Origin: Nepenthes gracilis
Lineage: Eukaryota; Streptophyta; Magnoliopsida; Caryophyllales; Nepenthaceae
NCBI GenBank assembly: GCA_033239525.1
Contig: BSYO01000008.1
Span: 15,670,830 to 15,734,829, forward strand
Direction of reading: 5' to 3'
DNA length: 64,000 nt
This document shows positions 23,618 to 36,900 of this stretch, piece by piece. The position numbers were made by a program, and so were the translations under genes. The notes below the pieces were generated by a model. The model was given only the letters and a program-made list of their open reading frames with translations. It made no database searches and was not told the origin of the DNA. Position 1 is the first letter of the stretch; the number at the start of each line of letters is the position of its first letter.

Positions 23618-23760
23618 TATTGGGGTGAATTAATCCCATATGAATCTAACATAATTCGATGGGAACAAAAGAATGTATCCAAATATATTTCAATTGGATT
23701 GAAGGAAATAGTCAGGATATCTAATAAAAAAAAATTTCATGCATGGCCAAACCTAGGATT
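23606..23760 (+). repeat. Polypurine tract and 3' LTR remnant of the copia element
   Basis: AGAGGGAGGAGA (23606-23617) follows the RNase H frame and is followed by TATTGGGGTGAATTAA, where copia LTRs commonly begin TGTTGGGGTG. The LTR then loses identity. Confidence 0.5.
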
Positions 23761-25439
23761 TGAGTCCTGACAGTATTGAGAAAGTTTAAGGGAGAAAACA
23801 AAATTGAGCTAGATAAATTATTTGTAATTTTGATGGAAAGGGATATCTCAAAATATGACATGTAATAAAGATAAGAAATTCATACTTAACAAAATATGGA
23901 AGACGTGAAAATTTAGAATAAAGTTATGTAGAGGCTAGAGAACATTCCAAGTGTTCCTATTTATATTTACGAGTAGACTAAATAATCTCAAAACACTAAA
24001 AAAAATGATGTATAAAATAAAAGAAATTTAAGAAAAATAAGAATCTAATTCTTTCCAGTTATGATTTTTTTTTCAATTTTTTTAATTATAATTATTTCAA
24101 TGATTTTAATTTATAGGACTAATAATTAAGAAAGAAAAGGTGAGATTTCAATCTATGTCAATCACATATCCATAACCTAACTGTCATCTGTACACTTTAA
24201 TAAATTTACACCCTTTATCCATATAATTTTTCCTCATCCAACTACTATACTTATAGCCTGCCCCATTCCATATATTTTTTCCCACTGGGCCGCCATCAAC
24301 CACCTCAAACAAGGCCAAATGTAGCCTTACGTAGGTTAGGCAAGGCCTTCAAATGTGGCCTCGTGTTGGTGGCGAAAGTCACACAAGGAAGAGTGGGAAA
24401 ACGGGTTTAAAACCTTTTCTACCCCTCTTGCTGACTTATCTAAGGTGGGTGAGTTGGGCTTTTATCTTTATTATTCTAAATGTTGGACTTTATAGTCATT
24501 TAATGGTCAACATTTATTCTCAACATGAATGGTTAAGATTAAGGCTATATATCAAAATATGGCCTTAATTTTTATTGTCCATTACTTACAAACTGAATTT
24601 AATTATTAGCAATATAAAGAAGCCTAATCTCTATGAGGACTACAATAATAAGGTTGAGCCCACCTTCATTAACCATTCGAGGCTAGATGTGGCCTAGTGT
24701 AGATGGTGGGTGGTGTTAAAGTTCGAATATAGCTATGTAAATTTCTACATAATGATTATAATATTTTTGTACTTTGTGAAGAAATTTAGGTAAATTTAAT
24801 TTAAATTTTAATATTATATAAAAAAATAAATATCCCATTATAAAAATTAAAGCATATCAATTTATACTAGCACTAAGTGTTCAAAGGTACAAAATCTTCT
24901 ATATAAAAAAATAAATTTAAAAATTATTCCTTCACATCAAATAATATTTATTGTTATTGATTACTTATGTGTTCACAACTTCAATTAATGACTTACTTGG
25001 ACTCTATGCACTTGCTATTGTTTTATTGCTCGTGATTGCATATTTGGATTAACCATAGCATCGACATACTGAAAGATTTTGGAGTTATAAAAATTAAATT
25101 GCGATAATTTGTATCAAAACATGGCGTAAGAGAGGAACAGTAAAGAAGACTTCAAAAAAACGTATACTATGAGATCAAGATAGTGTAAGCAATTTTATAT
25201 TTGACTACACAAATAACATTTTTAGTTAGGATCTTTATCCCCTTCTTGGACTATGCCTCCTTTTCTATAGAAGGGGATTTTCAAACAGTGGAAAACAGTT
25301 TTGGCTTGGTTTACACAAGCTACATAAGCTCAGGGCTGGGATAGATGACTCCTGCTATATATCTAATTATAGTGACTTGTTTCAAAGTTTTCGAAAGAAG
25401 AGTGATCGAGCTAAAAGACTAAGATGAATTACTTGGTAG
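23761..25439. other. No recognisable gene; AT-rich
   Basis: It may include the rest of the copia 3' LTR. A GC-richer segment at 24270-24480 and a related GGCC-rich piece at 24650-24720 look like parts of unclassified repeats. No frame of interest. Confidence 0.4.
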
Positions 25440-25995
25440 GATTAAAAAATGTCTCATTGGCCAACTTTAGTTAAAGAGGTAGTTGAAGACCTAAATGAGG
25501 ATACCCATATTTCAATGAAAGTGCTACAACAAAAATTGCAGAACTCACCCATAAGATAAACCTTCTAATATGTGCTACCGTGAGTAATAATGGTGCCTTA
25601 AGCAATCATAAAGTCAACCTTCCATAATCTTATTTATACGATGGTATGTAAGATTCAAATGAGCATAATAATTTCATCTTTGATTTAGAGTAGTACTTTT
25701 GAGTTGTAAAAGTGGACTTAGATGAGGCCAAAGTGTACATGACAACGACATACTGACCGATAATGTCAAACTGTAGTGGTGCACTGATTATGAGGAAATT
25801 TTTCAAAAAAGATTAATTATCGATTTATAGAAAAACCTTAATAGAAAACTAATTGTATAATTATATTAAAAAATTATTAAATTTACAACTTGAATAAAGT
25901 TAAAGCAATTCAAGTATGAAAGAACTATTAAGAGACTTTGTTGAAGCTTTTCTCTGCGTGAATGTTAGACATAAAAAATATCTCACAATAATTGT
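25440..25995 (+). pseudogene. Ty3/gypsy gag relic (chromovirus type)
   Basis: The translation shows Y-D-G-M-stop-D-S-N-E-H-N-N-F-I-F-D-L-E, then F-stop-V-V-K-V-D-L-D-E-A-K-V-Y-M. This follows the chromovirus gag pattern (..F.G.RD..E..NFI.D.E.YF....V.EE.KV..A..). Later text R-D-F-V-E-A-F and N-V-R-H-K-K-Y fits the same domain. It is a fragment with stops and no protease or RT after it. Confidence 0.5.
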
Positions 25996-26930
25996 CTCTT
26001 TCACTTCATCAATACTCCGTAGTTGTTGGCTCAATGGAGTTGTTTGGATAATGGATGTAAGATTTAATGTTACCTCCTTTATGCAATAGAAAAATATGTT
26101 TAAATGTCTACCAAGTTCATGGACCTTATGTGTGATGAAATAGTTAAAATATATAAGATTTTTAAAATGTTTACTAAATTGATAAAATTAAAACATTGGA
26201 CGATTAAAAAGTTAATAATAGGAAGACGGTTAAATAAATTAAAATACTATAGAAATGAGAAATTTAAAAAAAAAAAAAAGGTTAACATTTTCATACTTGT
26301 TAACCCATTAATTTTTCCACCATTTTATAATCCAATTTGGTGAGTGAATAGATTTATATCAATTTAAAATTTTAATGATGAAATCACGGGAAAAAAAATT
26401 GCTACAAAATTCACAAAAGAAAATGTAAAATTAAGAGTTTTTTTTATCGTAAAAAAGGAAAATGCCAAATATATTCTCCGATTTCCTTGTTTTTATACTT
26501 CAATTATTGTTTTCTGTTTGTTCTACTTCACTGTGATTGAATTCTTTAATACTTATCTAATATCGTGCATAAACTATCCAAATCAATTAAATTTTTTAAA
26601 GTACACATATTTTTAGTATTTTGTTGTTTTGAGTTTTCTAACAATATCTTAGTCATCTTTTATTTTATTATTTTTTTAGATACATCTGACATTAATAATT
26701 TGACAATAATTATATAGACAATTTTTAAAAATTAGTTAAATTAGATACCTACATATACCTAAATATCAAATATGGCTTTTATAATATATTTTTCGAAGCA
26801 TTTGATAAGTTTTTTCCTCCATTTGACATATTAATTTACCTGTTGAAATATCATTACTCTATCAATGATTCCATCGTTATAATTTTTTTTAAATTCAAAT
26901 TCAGAGATAGATAAACTTCTTAATACGTCT
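25996..26930. other. No recognisable gene; very AT-rich
   Basis: Homopolymer-rich DNA. A 79-codon plus-strand open frame (26104-26343) is dominated by Lys, Ile and Asn and reflects base composition rather than a gene. Confidence 0.5.
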
Positions 26931-26934
26931 TAAA

Positions 26935-27625
26935 AATTTAGATTGTTTTATGAATTAGAAAACCGACTACTTTCGCTTGGATGTCTGATTGGCAAACGGG
27001 TTCGATTTTTAAAATTATGAATTAGAATCCTACGCACCATAACAAAATAAACTAGTAATAAGATATTTATGGGACTCACTTTTTAATGTCTCTTATAACA
27101 CTCAAATTAATAATTTTTCTCATAGATTTCAAAAGATATTGAGAAAGAAAATATCGAGAATGAAAGACGATGGGGATAAGTATATGCTTGGAGTGCTATA
27201 TTCCTTTTTATATACTTGACTGATTGAATAACCTTTTTTTTTCCTTTCTTTTCATTTGGGAAGAGATTTTATTTATAACCAGAGACACTTTTTAACTAAT
27301 CAGTATCTAAGATTGATATGTTTGTATAATACCACTTCGAATTAATGGCAGGAGACATTATTTATAATATATAACGGTCATCCCTATTCAATGATAGGAT
27401 CACCTGACTATCAGGTATAGAGTCATTTCGACTATTTTTCTGTATCGATCCATTAAGTGACTCATTATAATCTTTTAATATCTTATTGTTCAAACTTTGC
27501 TATTTGGTTCATGTATTCGAATGTTACGACTTGATTGGCTCCGTGACATTTTCTATTGAGCCGTTGGTGTTTGGGCCTATTATCCAATTGAGTATTGAGC
27601 TGACCAGTTTTTCGCTGTACCCATT
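26935..27625 (-). repeat. Third Tat-family LTR, isolated and truncated
   Basis: It is collinear with the LTRs at 1931 and 15354: GATTGGCAAACGGGTTCGAT near 26990, CCTACGCACCATAACAAA near 27030, a GGAGTGCTATATT segment near 27195, and TGAGCCGTTGGTGTTTGGG near 27556. No second LTR or coding part is adjacent, so it is probably a solo LTR. Its right end lies about 330 bp before the start codon of the FKBP gene. Confidence 0.65.
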
Positions 27626-27955
27626 ACTTATAAAATATCATATTATATTAATTTTATATTTTTATATGATGAAATATATATTATTAATTTGTTTATAAAT
27701 TTAACTGTTATAAAGTTTATAAATAAAATTTTTAGAAAATAATTGATGTGAATGAAAGTAAAAAATAAAAACAAAAAATATGAATAAAATAAAAAATATA
27801 TAATTTCTCAAGCAAACAAACGTAAAAAGTTGTGAATAATAAAATGGTAAAACGACCAAGATTTTTAAAGAAGGCTGTGTGCAAATGCGAGTGTTATCCG
27901 TTTGGAACTGCCTCCTGGTGCCGTTGAAGTCGCGTTGCGGAGTTCCTGAAAACCA

Positions 27956-30900
27956 ATGGCTACTTTGGGTTTCCTTCTCCCGCTCGGTAACCCCCATTTT
28001 CTCATGCACTCCCTCTCGCTGCTGCTACTATAATTGCTGCAATAAACCATTTCTTTTATCCTGCAATTTCCGATGACTTCTCTGCATTTCCAGATCAATT
28101 TACGTTTGCTGTGTGAAGAGATAGTTTGTGTTGCTTCTTTTCCATGGCTGTTTCTTTTCCGGACGTTCTCCAACACTTGATTCTTTTCCTTGTCATTTCT
28201 GCTGAATCTGCTAAGTCTGATTCAATCTGCTTGGTAGGGGATGCGAAAACAGTCATTTCCTATTAAGTTTGCTTTATATACGCTTGCTGCTGCCTTTTTG
28301 TCCATCCTGTGTTTTCCCTTTCCCGTCTCACTCCGTCTCCTACTTTTATCTAATGGGATGCTGAAAGTGTCCATTATGGACCTGAATGGGGTTTAACGCC
28401 GACGTAGATGATGTCGGAGATACAACATCCCGCGACAAAATGTAGAACTTGTCAAACACAGTGCTTTATGTTTACAGAAGATTATCCATACCTTAGTGCT
28501 AGGATTTTTAGTGCTTTTATAAGGGATGAACCGTTTTCTGACTGTTTATCGGGCTCTCTTTCCGTCAAAGAAATTGCCCTTCTCCAGTTAAATCTATATT
28601 ATTATATTAACTAAACTATATATTATTACAACCTTCTGCCAATCTAAATAAATATTAAATATGTGCGACATTATGAGGGCTAATTTCGTCCTTTTCTTTT
28701 TGAAACTGATTCATGTTGATTAGTTATTCTGCCTTTTGCATATTATTGCTTTACTTTTTTGTTTTCTTCTTTTTTTTTCCCCTGTTGTGTTTGTAAGTGG
28801 GAGTGGTAATGAAAACATCGCAAGTGGCACAAATGAAAATTTTATCCATTCTCATTCCCTCATTGCCATTCATAACAAACAAAGGCAACCACAGTTGAAA
28901 ATAAGGTAGTGAATTCATATGTATATATGCATATAGATTTTGTGATCTCCCCTTTTATGTCATCATCTATAGAATATAACCCATGAACTCGTTTAAATTT
29001 GCTTTTTTTATGCCTTGCCTCCTTTCAATGCCCTCTTTCATCCCTTCCCATTCCCTCATCACCATTCCGACCAAAGAAATGCAACCACAATTGAAAATAA
29101 GGTAGTGAATTCATATATGCATATAGAATTTGTGATCTTCCCTTAGATGTCATTATCTATAGAATATTAACCCATGAACTCTTTTAAATTTACTTTTTAA
29201 TATGGTGTTCTCTATTGACAAATATTGTATTGTAGGTTACTTGGTGCATATAGATAACTCAATTTGGTGGTTATAGATTTATGTTAAATGTTAGACAAAT
29301 CATCTTGCAACTGAGATAATGTTTTCACCATCCTTCTAAGAAATAGTTAGTTGGTAATCTCACTATATGTGATCGATTTTCTAAATATAATTTCATCTTG
29401 TTCAGAGATCCATTGGGACCTTAGGAAGGTCGAATAAAAAGGGAAAAAAATAAAGAGTATATTCGAACATTGACCAATTGTTCAACCCTAAAGTAAATTC
29501 TCCTTAAGATTTTAATTTTATTTTTATCTTGTAAGTTTTCAGTGTCTAAACACAGCCTATTGTTTAATACGTAGTCTAATATCAGTATTTTTTTGTCTTG
29601 AAAATCATTGACTTGTCCTAGGTGTTAAGGTTGTCACAAATTATATACTACTGACAAAATATTGAAGAAAAAGGGTATAAAATAGTGAACTTTTTAAGGG
29701 TTATTTGGGATATATTTCTCATGATTCATGTTAGTGAGTTCCCTAAGTTGTGTACAGCTAGCTTTTCTAGAGAGGTTATAAATGCAGAGTGTGAGGTTTA
29801 GAGGGTGTGGTAGAGAGTGGAATTGTTCGAAGGGGAAAATATAAGTGAGCGATGTCAGGCTTGTGTGAAGTAGAACCACTAAGCAAGTGTTGGTGGAGTA
29901 AGCTTAAAACAGCGGTATGGATCACATGAAATGCCCTGTATACTTGTTCGAGAGCCTTCTTATAGTGATGCGGGTGGTCGCTGATATTGAATTTTCCTAA
30001 CATTAGACATAGTTTAAACCAGCTGTGCTCGGTTCATCACTACGTTGCTTGTCCACACCAGCACTGAAGGTAGTAATATCAGCTACCTGAGAGGAAATTT
30101 GCAGTTCTTTAAGTTTATGAATTCTAGCTTCTTTTTATCTGGGCCAGGGTAGCAAAGCTAAGAATGTATAGCAATTCGTTTTCTTATGATTGGTGTGGTT
30201 CCACTAGGTAGCATCTAGATGATATTCTATTTGATTTCATGGTATTTAAATACACATTCACCTAATCTTTTTCCTACTGTAATGTGGTTCTATTTTTTTC
30301 TCATTTCCGAAAATTAATTTATTCCATGTTAGAAGGGTATTTATATGATTCTTTCACCATTTTTATTTTATAAATGCTTTATTCAAAATAAGCAGATCTA
30401 ATTATTTATTCAAGGAGGCAGATGTACAAGTTGACATCAAACTCTTAGCAACTAATTTGGTGTCTATCTTTGATGTCCTATTTACAAGTTGACATCAAAC
30501 TCTTAGCAACTAATTTGGTGTCTATCTTTGATGTCCTATTTAAGGTTCCAGATCAGGTATACGTAATTTTCATGTGTTTGGATGGTATATCTTCTGAGCA
30601 ATGCCAGGAATAGTCACTCTACTGCTTGCATGCACTCTAGCATTTGGCATTGTAATACACTCACTGTGGCCCTCACATGAGTAGTTACACCATCCAATCA
30701 TGGAGCAAGTGCTACTGAGAGTCTTCTATGTGACTACCCTTGAAAGTTTTCTTCTTATAATTAATTGGTAACAGCTATCTTCCTGGGTCAGGTTCTGCTC
30801 TTCCTAAAAGAATTACTGCCAATTACCAAACCATTGCAAGGGAGAAAAAGGGAGTTACTATTATTCAATGTCAGAAAACAAGACCTAGTTTTGAAGAACC

Positions 30901-33900
30901 AATGAAAGAAGAATGTGGATTAAATCTAGTTAAGCGCAGAGATGTAATTGGGCTGTTACTTGGACTTTCATATCTTTTGGTAGACCCATTGGGTGTTAAG
31001 GCTGCAGGGCTGCCCCCAGAGCAAAAGCCAAAATTATGTGATGATGCCTGTGAGAAGGAACTTGAAAATGTATGATGAGATTACAGACCCTTGCCTAAAT
31101 TTTACTTCATTCTTTTGTATTATTCCAATGTGTTTGAAGTTATGTAAAATTTTCATTGATACATGGAAAAAGCTGCTGCTATTCTTGCATCTTTTGATCA
31201 AAGGTGCTCAAATGGACAAATTATGGAGAAAGTAGTACTGAATAAACTGTCTCTTTGTTCAATAGGTTGTCACTTGATTCTTTGCTATGCAATTTGAAGC
31301 TTTAGCAAATTGCCTATGTGAGCTAGCTATTTGTAAGGATTGTGCATTGATGATTGGCGTAGTTCCTCAACTGAATTGTCATTACTTGCTGTGCTGAAGG
31401 AAAATGTTGCTGTAATCTGATAGCCCAATAATGTCTCTGGATTTGAAATTTTTATCCCCAGTTTTTAGTGCTGTTACCAGTGTATGATGGAGATAGCTAT
31501 TTGTTGAAGTCTAGACTACTTTAAAAGATCAGAGAAATGTATGCTCTGGGGAAAGGGCAATTGTGACAAATATATGGTTTACGTAAGAAAGTGTCAGATA
31601 ATAGCAAAGATGTTTCAGTAAAAGACAAAAGCAAATAGGAGCTAATACAACACGTTTGTCACAAGGGAATGAGCTGAGAAAATGAGAATTGAAATGGGTA
31701 AATGGGATAGTGAGGGGTTTTAGATGGTCATTTAGTATTCTCTGCTTGTTCATGTCCTCTGTCTATCTCTCCCACCCCCAAAATCAACCTCCTCCATGGA
31801 TATAAAAGGGAGATATTGGAGGAGAGTTGCTTTCTAAATTTCATTGCATGATAACATGAAATCCACCAAGCATGTCTGAGTATGTGAAGATACCGAATGG
31901 GTCATTTTGGTTGTGCATTATAAGTAGTGATTGCTATCATAATGATACTGTAACACAAACAAGGTAAAGGGAAGGGAAGGGAAGAACAAAGGGAAGCTTC
32001 TGTTATAAGCAAGAACAAAGGGAAGGGAAGAGGAAAATAGAGACGAAAGAGGGAAGCTTCTGTTATATTTGCAGACTACCTACGGCTTTGAGAACAAGAA
32101 AAAACAGCTCCTTTGTACTTTTTCTTTTCCTGGCAAGCGTCAAGTTCTTGGAACAAGCTAAATTTTGACCAAGTTGTTTTTTAAAACCAGACATAATAAA
32201 ACCTCTATAATCATCCATCAGTCCTTTAAACTCTTATGTTGATTGTTAGATATTATTGTGCAAACACAACCCTTTTAGCTACACTTTTCCTTGTTCCTTG
32301 CTTGTGCCCCTTTAAGTTGTCAAGGAATAGAATAACAACTTGAGTTTTCAATACCTCAAGAAAAGCCCTTTTTACACTTCAAACATTCATTTTAGAAACT
32401 ATAAATATATTAAAATCACATATTTTTTTGTCTTTAGATTTATCGTCCTTATACGATAGCCAAAAATCCTAGACCTGAAATTCTTACAACTCCCTACCAG
32501 ATATGAGTTCTAGACTTAAATAAAAATGCTATTATTAAAACCTATGCAAAAAGATTAAGAAATTTGATAGAATATAAAATTATCCTTAGGCCTTCACCAA
32601 GCAACTTAAGCTTTTTGGTCTGTTAGTAGCTTTGCATGAAGTAGTCATGAGTTTATTTACTGAAACTCTCATGCAATTATATTTTTTCCTTAGCACATGG
32701 TACAGAATGCGTGTGCTTAATCGACGATTCAACCTCAAAGGGAATTTATACAAGGGAGTGTTGAGGGTATAAATCACTCTTGGACCTCTACCTAATAGCG
32801 TGAGCCTTTGGTTATGTTGGTTATTTGATAATAATGCCTTCCTAACGAATGACTACTTAAAGATTCCTAATTTGAACCTTTAGTCTAGTTCCTCTTCTGC
32901 ATCAGATTCTCTTCTCTTGTTGTGGGGAGAGTTGTTGCTTAAGGTACTCTCAGGTTCCATTCACTTGCTCAAGATGGGAATAAATAGCTTTAAAAAAATC
33001 AACAAAGCATTAAATCCCACCACGTATGGTCGATATCTGCTATATGAATCATCTCTAGCCATAATGCTCAGTGTAGGCAAAATCCTCTAAAAAATGAGCA
33101 TATTCAGATCGTTTTTTCATTATTTCACTCTTAATGTTTTTTAGTCAAATCCCTTCCTTTCCAATCGCTGCCTCAATCGAATAATTTTTCTTTTTGGAGG
33201 CTTTCATGTTAGAGAAAAAGAAAATAACTGTGTATTCCTTCCCTCATTACCATTCCCTATAATTAGACATAAGTTAGTTGATTGGTGTAATTTTGCTGCT
33301 TATTAATTCTTTATCTGGGAAGAGAATGTTGGGAAAGCACTTCAGATTGAATTCAGATGAGTGATCAGCAAACAGCTCTGGCGCTTAAGAGAATCCAGAA
33401 AAATGGCATGTTTCCTACTAATCCAAATAATTAGCTAGGGAACCCCATTTTTAAAAATTGGTTTCTTGGATTATTGTTGGCTTTTGTTTCTATCAATGTT
33501 GTTTCTGCAATAATATGATTGATGCATCCATGCCATTAGATTGTGAACAGAGTCAGCAAGGTATTATTAATATACAAGATCTACGATACTGCAAAGAGAC
33601 ATGATGGTATTGTAAATTCTAAATGTGGGATTGCAAGTCTTTCTCCATAATGGTTCTGCAAAGAGAAATCCTTGCACTTCTTAGTGAGTTTCAAACTCCC
33701 AATTAAGATGCTTGAGTACATATATTACCTGTAATTTGACCCAAATTCTCCTTCGAGATTTATGGTTTGATAAGAATACTTTCATTAATTATTACCATAA
33801 AGCTAGCTGTTTGTGACCGTGTATAATCTCCTTACACAACTATGGGATTATAACTGAGGAAGTACTCATCCTTCATTGAAGGTTCCCATGATTACGACAG

Positions 33901-36900
33901 AATCTGGATTGCAGTACAGAGACATAATGATTGGAGAAGGTCCTAGTCCTCCTGTTGGCTTTCAGGTTTGTAAATTGCATTGTCTAGGAAAAAGACTCAT
34001 TTATCCACAATAGCCGAAGGCATGCCTTTTTTATATTTAGTTCATAAAATATTTTTTTGTGAGAGAATGATTCTTGATATAATAGTAAAATTGCTTCATT
34101 ATGATATAGATGACATTGATTCTAATCACAAATACTTTCTACAATGTAAGGGTATGGCGACATACATCTGCCCCTAACTGGACATCAATGACATGGGAGC
34201 TTCAAACACCATGCCTTGCATTTCACAGCAGCCTATATCCCACAAATACCGAGTCTCTTGCATTTGATTTTAACCCATTTCAATTCAATAGACATGCTTT
34301 ACACTTTGAGGGACCTGGGACATTCTCATGGATACAAATGCACACGTTTTCCTTGTCATGTCATCTACTAGCTTCTCACCATGGTGTTTTTTTAATGTGC
34401 TATTATGAGAATTAGAGAGCTGATGATTTGCAGAAATGACTGTGTCCACCCAAATGTCTTGTGTTCACATCCATGGATTTGTTGAACGTCAGGTTGCAGC
34501 TGCTTTCACTATTCTGAGAAAAATCCCTTATTTTACTTTTAAGTAATTAGTGGCCTAATCAATTGGAAATTCCCTAAACTGAGGAAGATTAATTGACATT
34601 TTCCTTGTTCAATTCAACACTTTCCAAACTATGATTAGTATACATACATTCCAGGTCCATTACATTCTAAAACCACATACCTAACAGAGATTATTCAAAA
34701 ATATTTGAGGTCTTCAACCATCACTAGATCCTAAGGTTGTCTCCTGAATCCTTTGCTGAGAGCCAACACTAGGGTTCCTCTAACTCACGTTCTTTGATTG
34801 GTGGTATCTCCACTGTTGTGATTGTATACCACTATAATACTGCTGACTAACACTTCAACTGTTCAAAACCGAGGAATCATCCTTTCAAATTTATCCTAAA
34901 CTTTTCCTGCTAAGTGAGATCGACATGGATTCTTCAATGCCATGTAGCTCTTTTGAATGTTATTTCCCTTTTGCTAATTCCGTATATACTACTTGATGGT
35001 TCCCTTTTGCTAATGTCGCATTTTGTTGTTTATTGGTTTCAGCTCAACCCTAGTACAATTTGGATGCCACATAACGTTTTTGATTCTCTTTGGATGATTT
35101 TCCAAAATTTGATAAGTCCACACTTTTTATACCTATGCTCCCATTTTACAAAAAAAGAAAAAATGTGTATTTAATCCAGTGATAAAGACCATGTACATCT
35201 AACTCTTTTTAGATCTTGCAACGCAAGAGCCTCATAGAGTGGATTGCTCTTCATTTCCTTCCACAATAAAGCCATGTGGTTCACTTTTTGCCTATAGATT
35301 AGGGTTATAAGGAACTTGTTGACTATTATCATGTAGTTTAATTGTGGGTGAAGCAATGAAAATGAATCTCATCCCGAGTCCTGCTCTATTAAAAGGAAAA
35401 AGAAATAAACAACAGCCAGTAATTTTGCTGTCATTCCAAAACATGCTCGATTTTCGTTGGTATATTGATATTATGAAGGAAATGAGGGCTTGCTTTTATG
35501 CTGGTCTTCTCATATAGATGCATGTATCTTCACATGTAAATATTTGTTACTGTAGGTGGCTGCAAATTATGTTGCAATGGTTCCATCTGGGCAAATATTT
35601 GACAGGTAATAAATGTCATTTCTTGTGGATCTAGCATCAGTTAAAGCACCATAGCCTTTATAAATTAAAGCACCATAGCCTTTGTACACACCCGTCTAGT
35701 ATGTGCATGTGGCTTAGTTTAAAAGATCATCTCCATTCCATATGTTAGATCATTGCACTCATAAAGTAACAATTTCATAGATACAGTGAATGGTCAGTTT
35801 ATTGATGCAGAAGCATAACAGAACTATGTGTAGCAGTTCATAAACCTTTTTGTAGTCTTTATAATTATGGTTTTCAGTAGCGTTTTGGAATTATTATTTG
35901 ACTATATTAAGAATTATGTCTTGGAATTATGATTTGCCTTGAGAAGTGTAGAAAGCAATTGATCATGTTTGCAAGTCTATATATATCTATATCTATATGT
36001 GCTTGTGTGTGTGTGTACATGCAGCAATCCTATTGATTTAGAAAAACCATACTTAGCAAGTGTTCTTGCTTGGGGTGGGTAATTCCTCCTAAATAATCAA
36101 ACATGTGGCTTAGTCACTTTGAGCAGCATCCACACATTAGTGGTGTTCATTGGTATCCCTGGTTACCATTCCTCCCCTTGTCCAGAGTGAATCAGATCAG
36201 TTGGTTTTTGTCCCATTTGCATACTCCGGCTGCATCAATTGTGAGAGCTGGTTAGTTTCCATTTTGTTTTTGGTTTGAAAAACAAATATATATATGATGA
36301 CTTCTTCTTTATGGTCAAACCTTGAATTTACCCATAAATATTGACCTTTTAGTTGAGTGCTGTATTGCTATTTGCTACAGATCCAAACTGAATAATCATG
36401 TGATGTGTTCCACTTGATATATGATCCGTATCTGTCTAAGTATCTCTTCTCATTATTTTTTCTTACTCCAAGTACATTTTTCCTTCCCGCAGTTCATTGG
36501 ATAAAGGTCTGCCTTATATTTTCCTTGTTGGTGTCAGGTAAGCACCATGAGTAGTTTGCACATATCAGATTTTCAAAGAATCCAATCCTTGGTTGTTATT
36601 AATAGGTTGGTACATCATCTGCAAGGACTTGGTTTAAGGAAAAAACCAGATCAAAACTTTCCTCTGTAGTCAGGTCGGATTAATTTATGACTGAGTTGTA
36701 GCAAACCCATCCACCTTTTTTTTAATGTTTTAGAGGGTGGTTACGGGATGGTTTTTTGATGCAGCGAGCACTCTAGTTCATCGGTTGATGCACTATTTAA
36801 AAGCAAAGTACACTAATCTCCAAGCAAATACCTTTTTCCAGAAAATCCTGTTAAATATATTTGGCATCTGTAAGAATTGTTAGCCTATTGGAAAGTAAAA

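Noticed and set aside
26104..26343. 79-codon plus-strand frame
   Set aside because: Lys/Ile/Asn composition follows the extreme AT content; no motif.
27865..28176. 103-codon minus-strand frame
   Set aside because: It overlaps FKBP exon 1 and its leader in antisense; the sense strand has a phase-correct start and splice donor.
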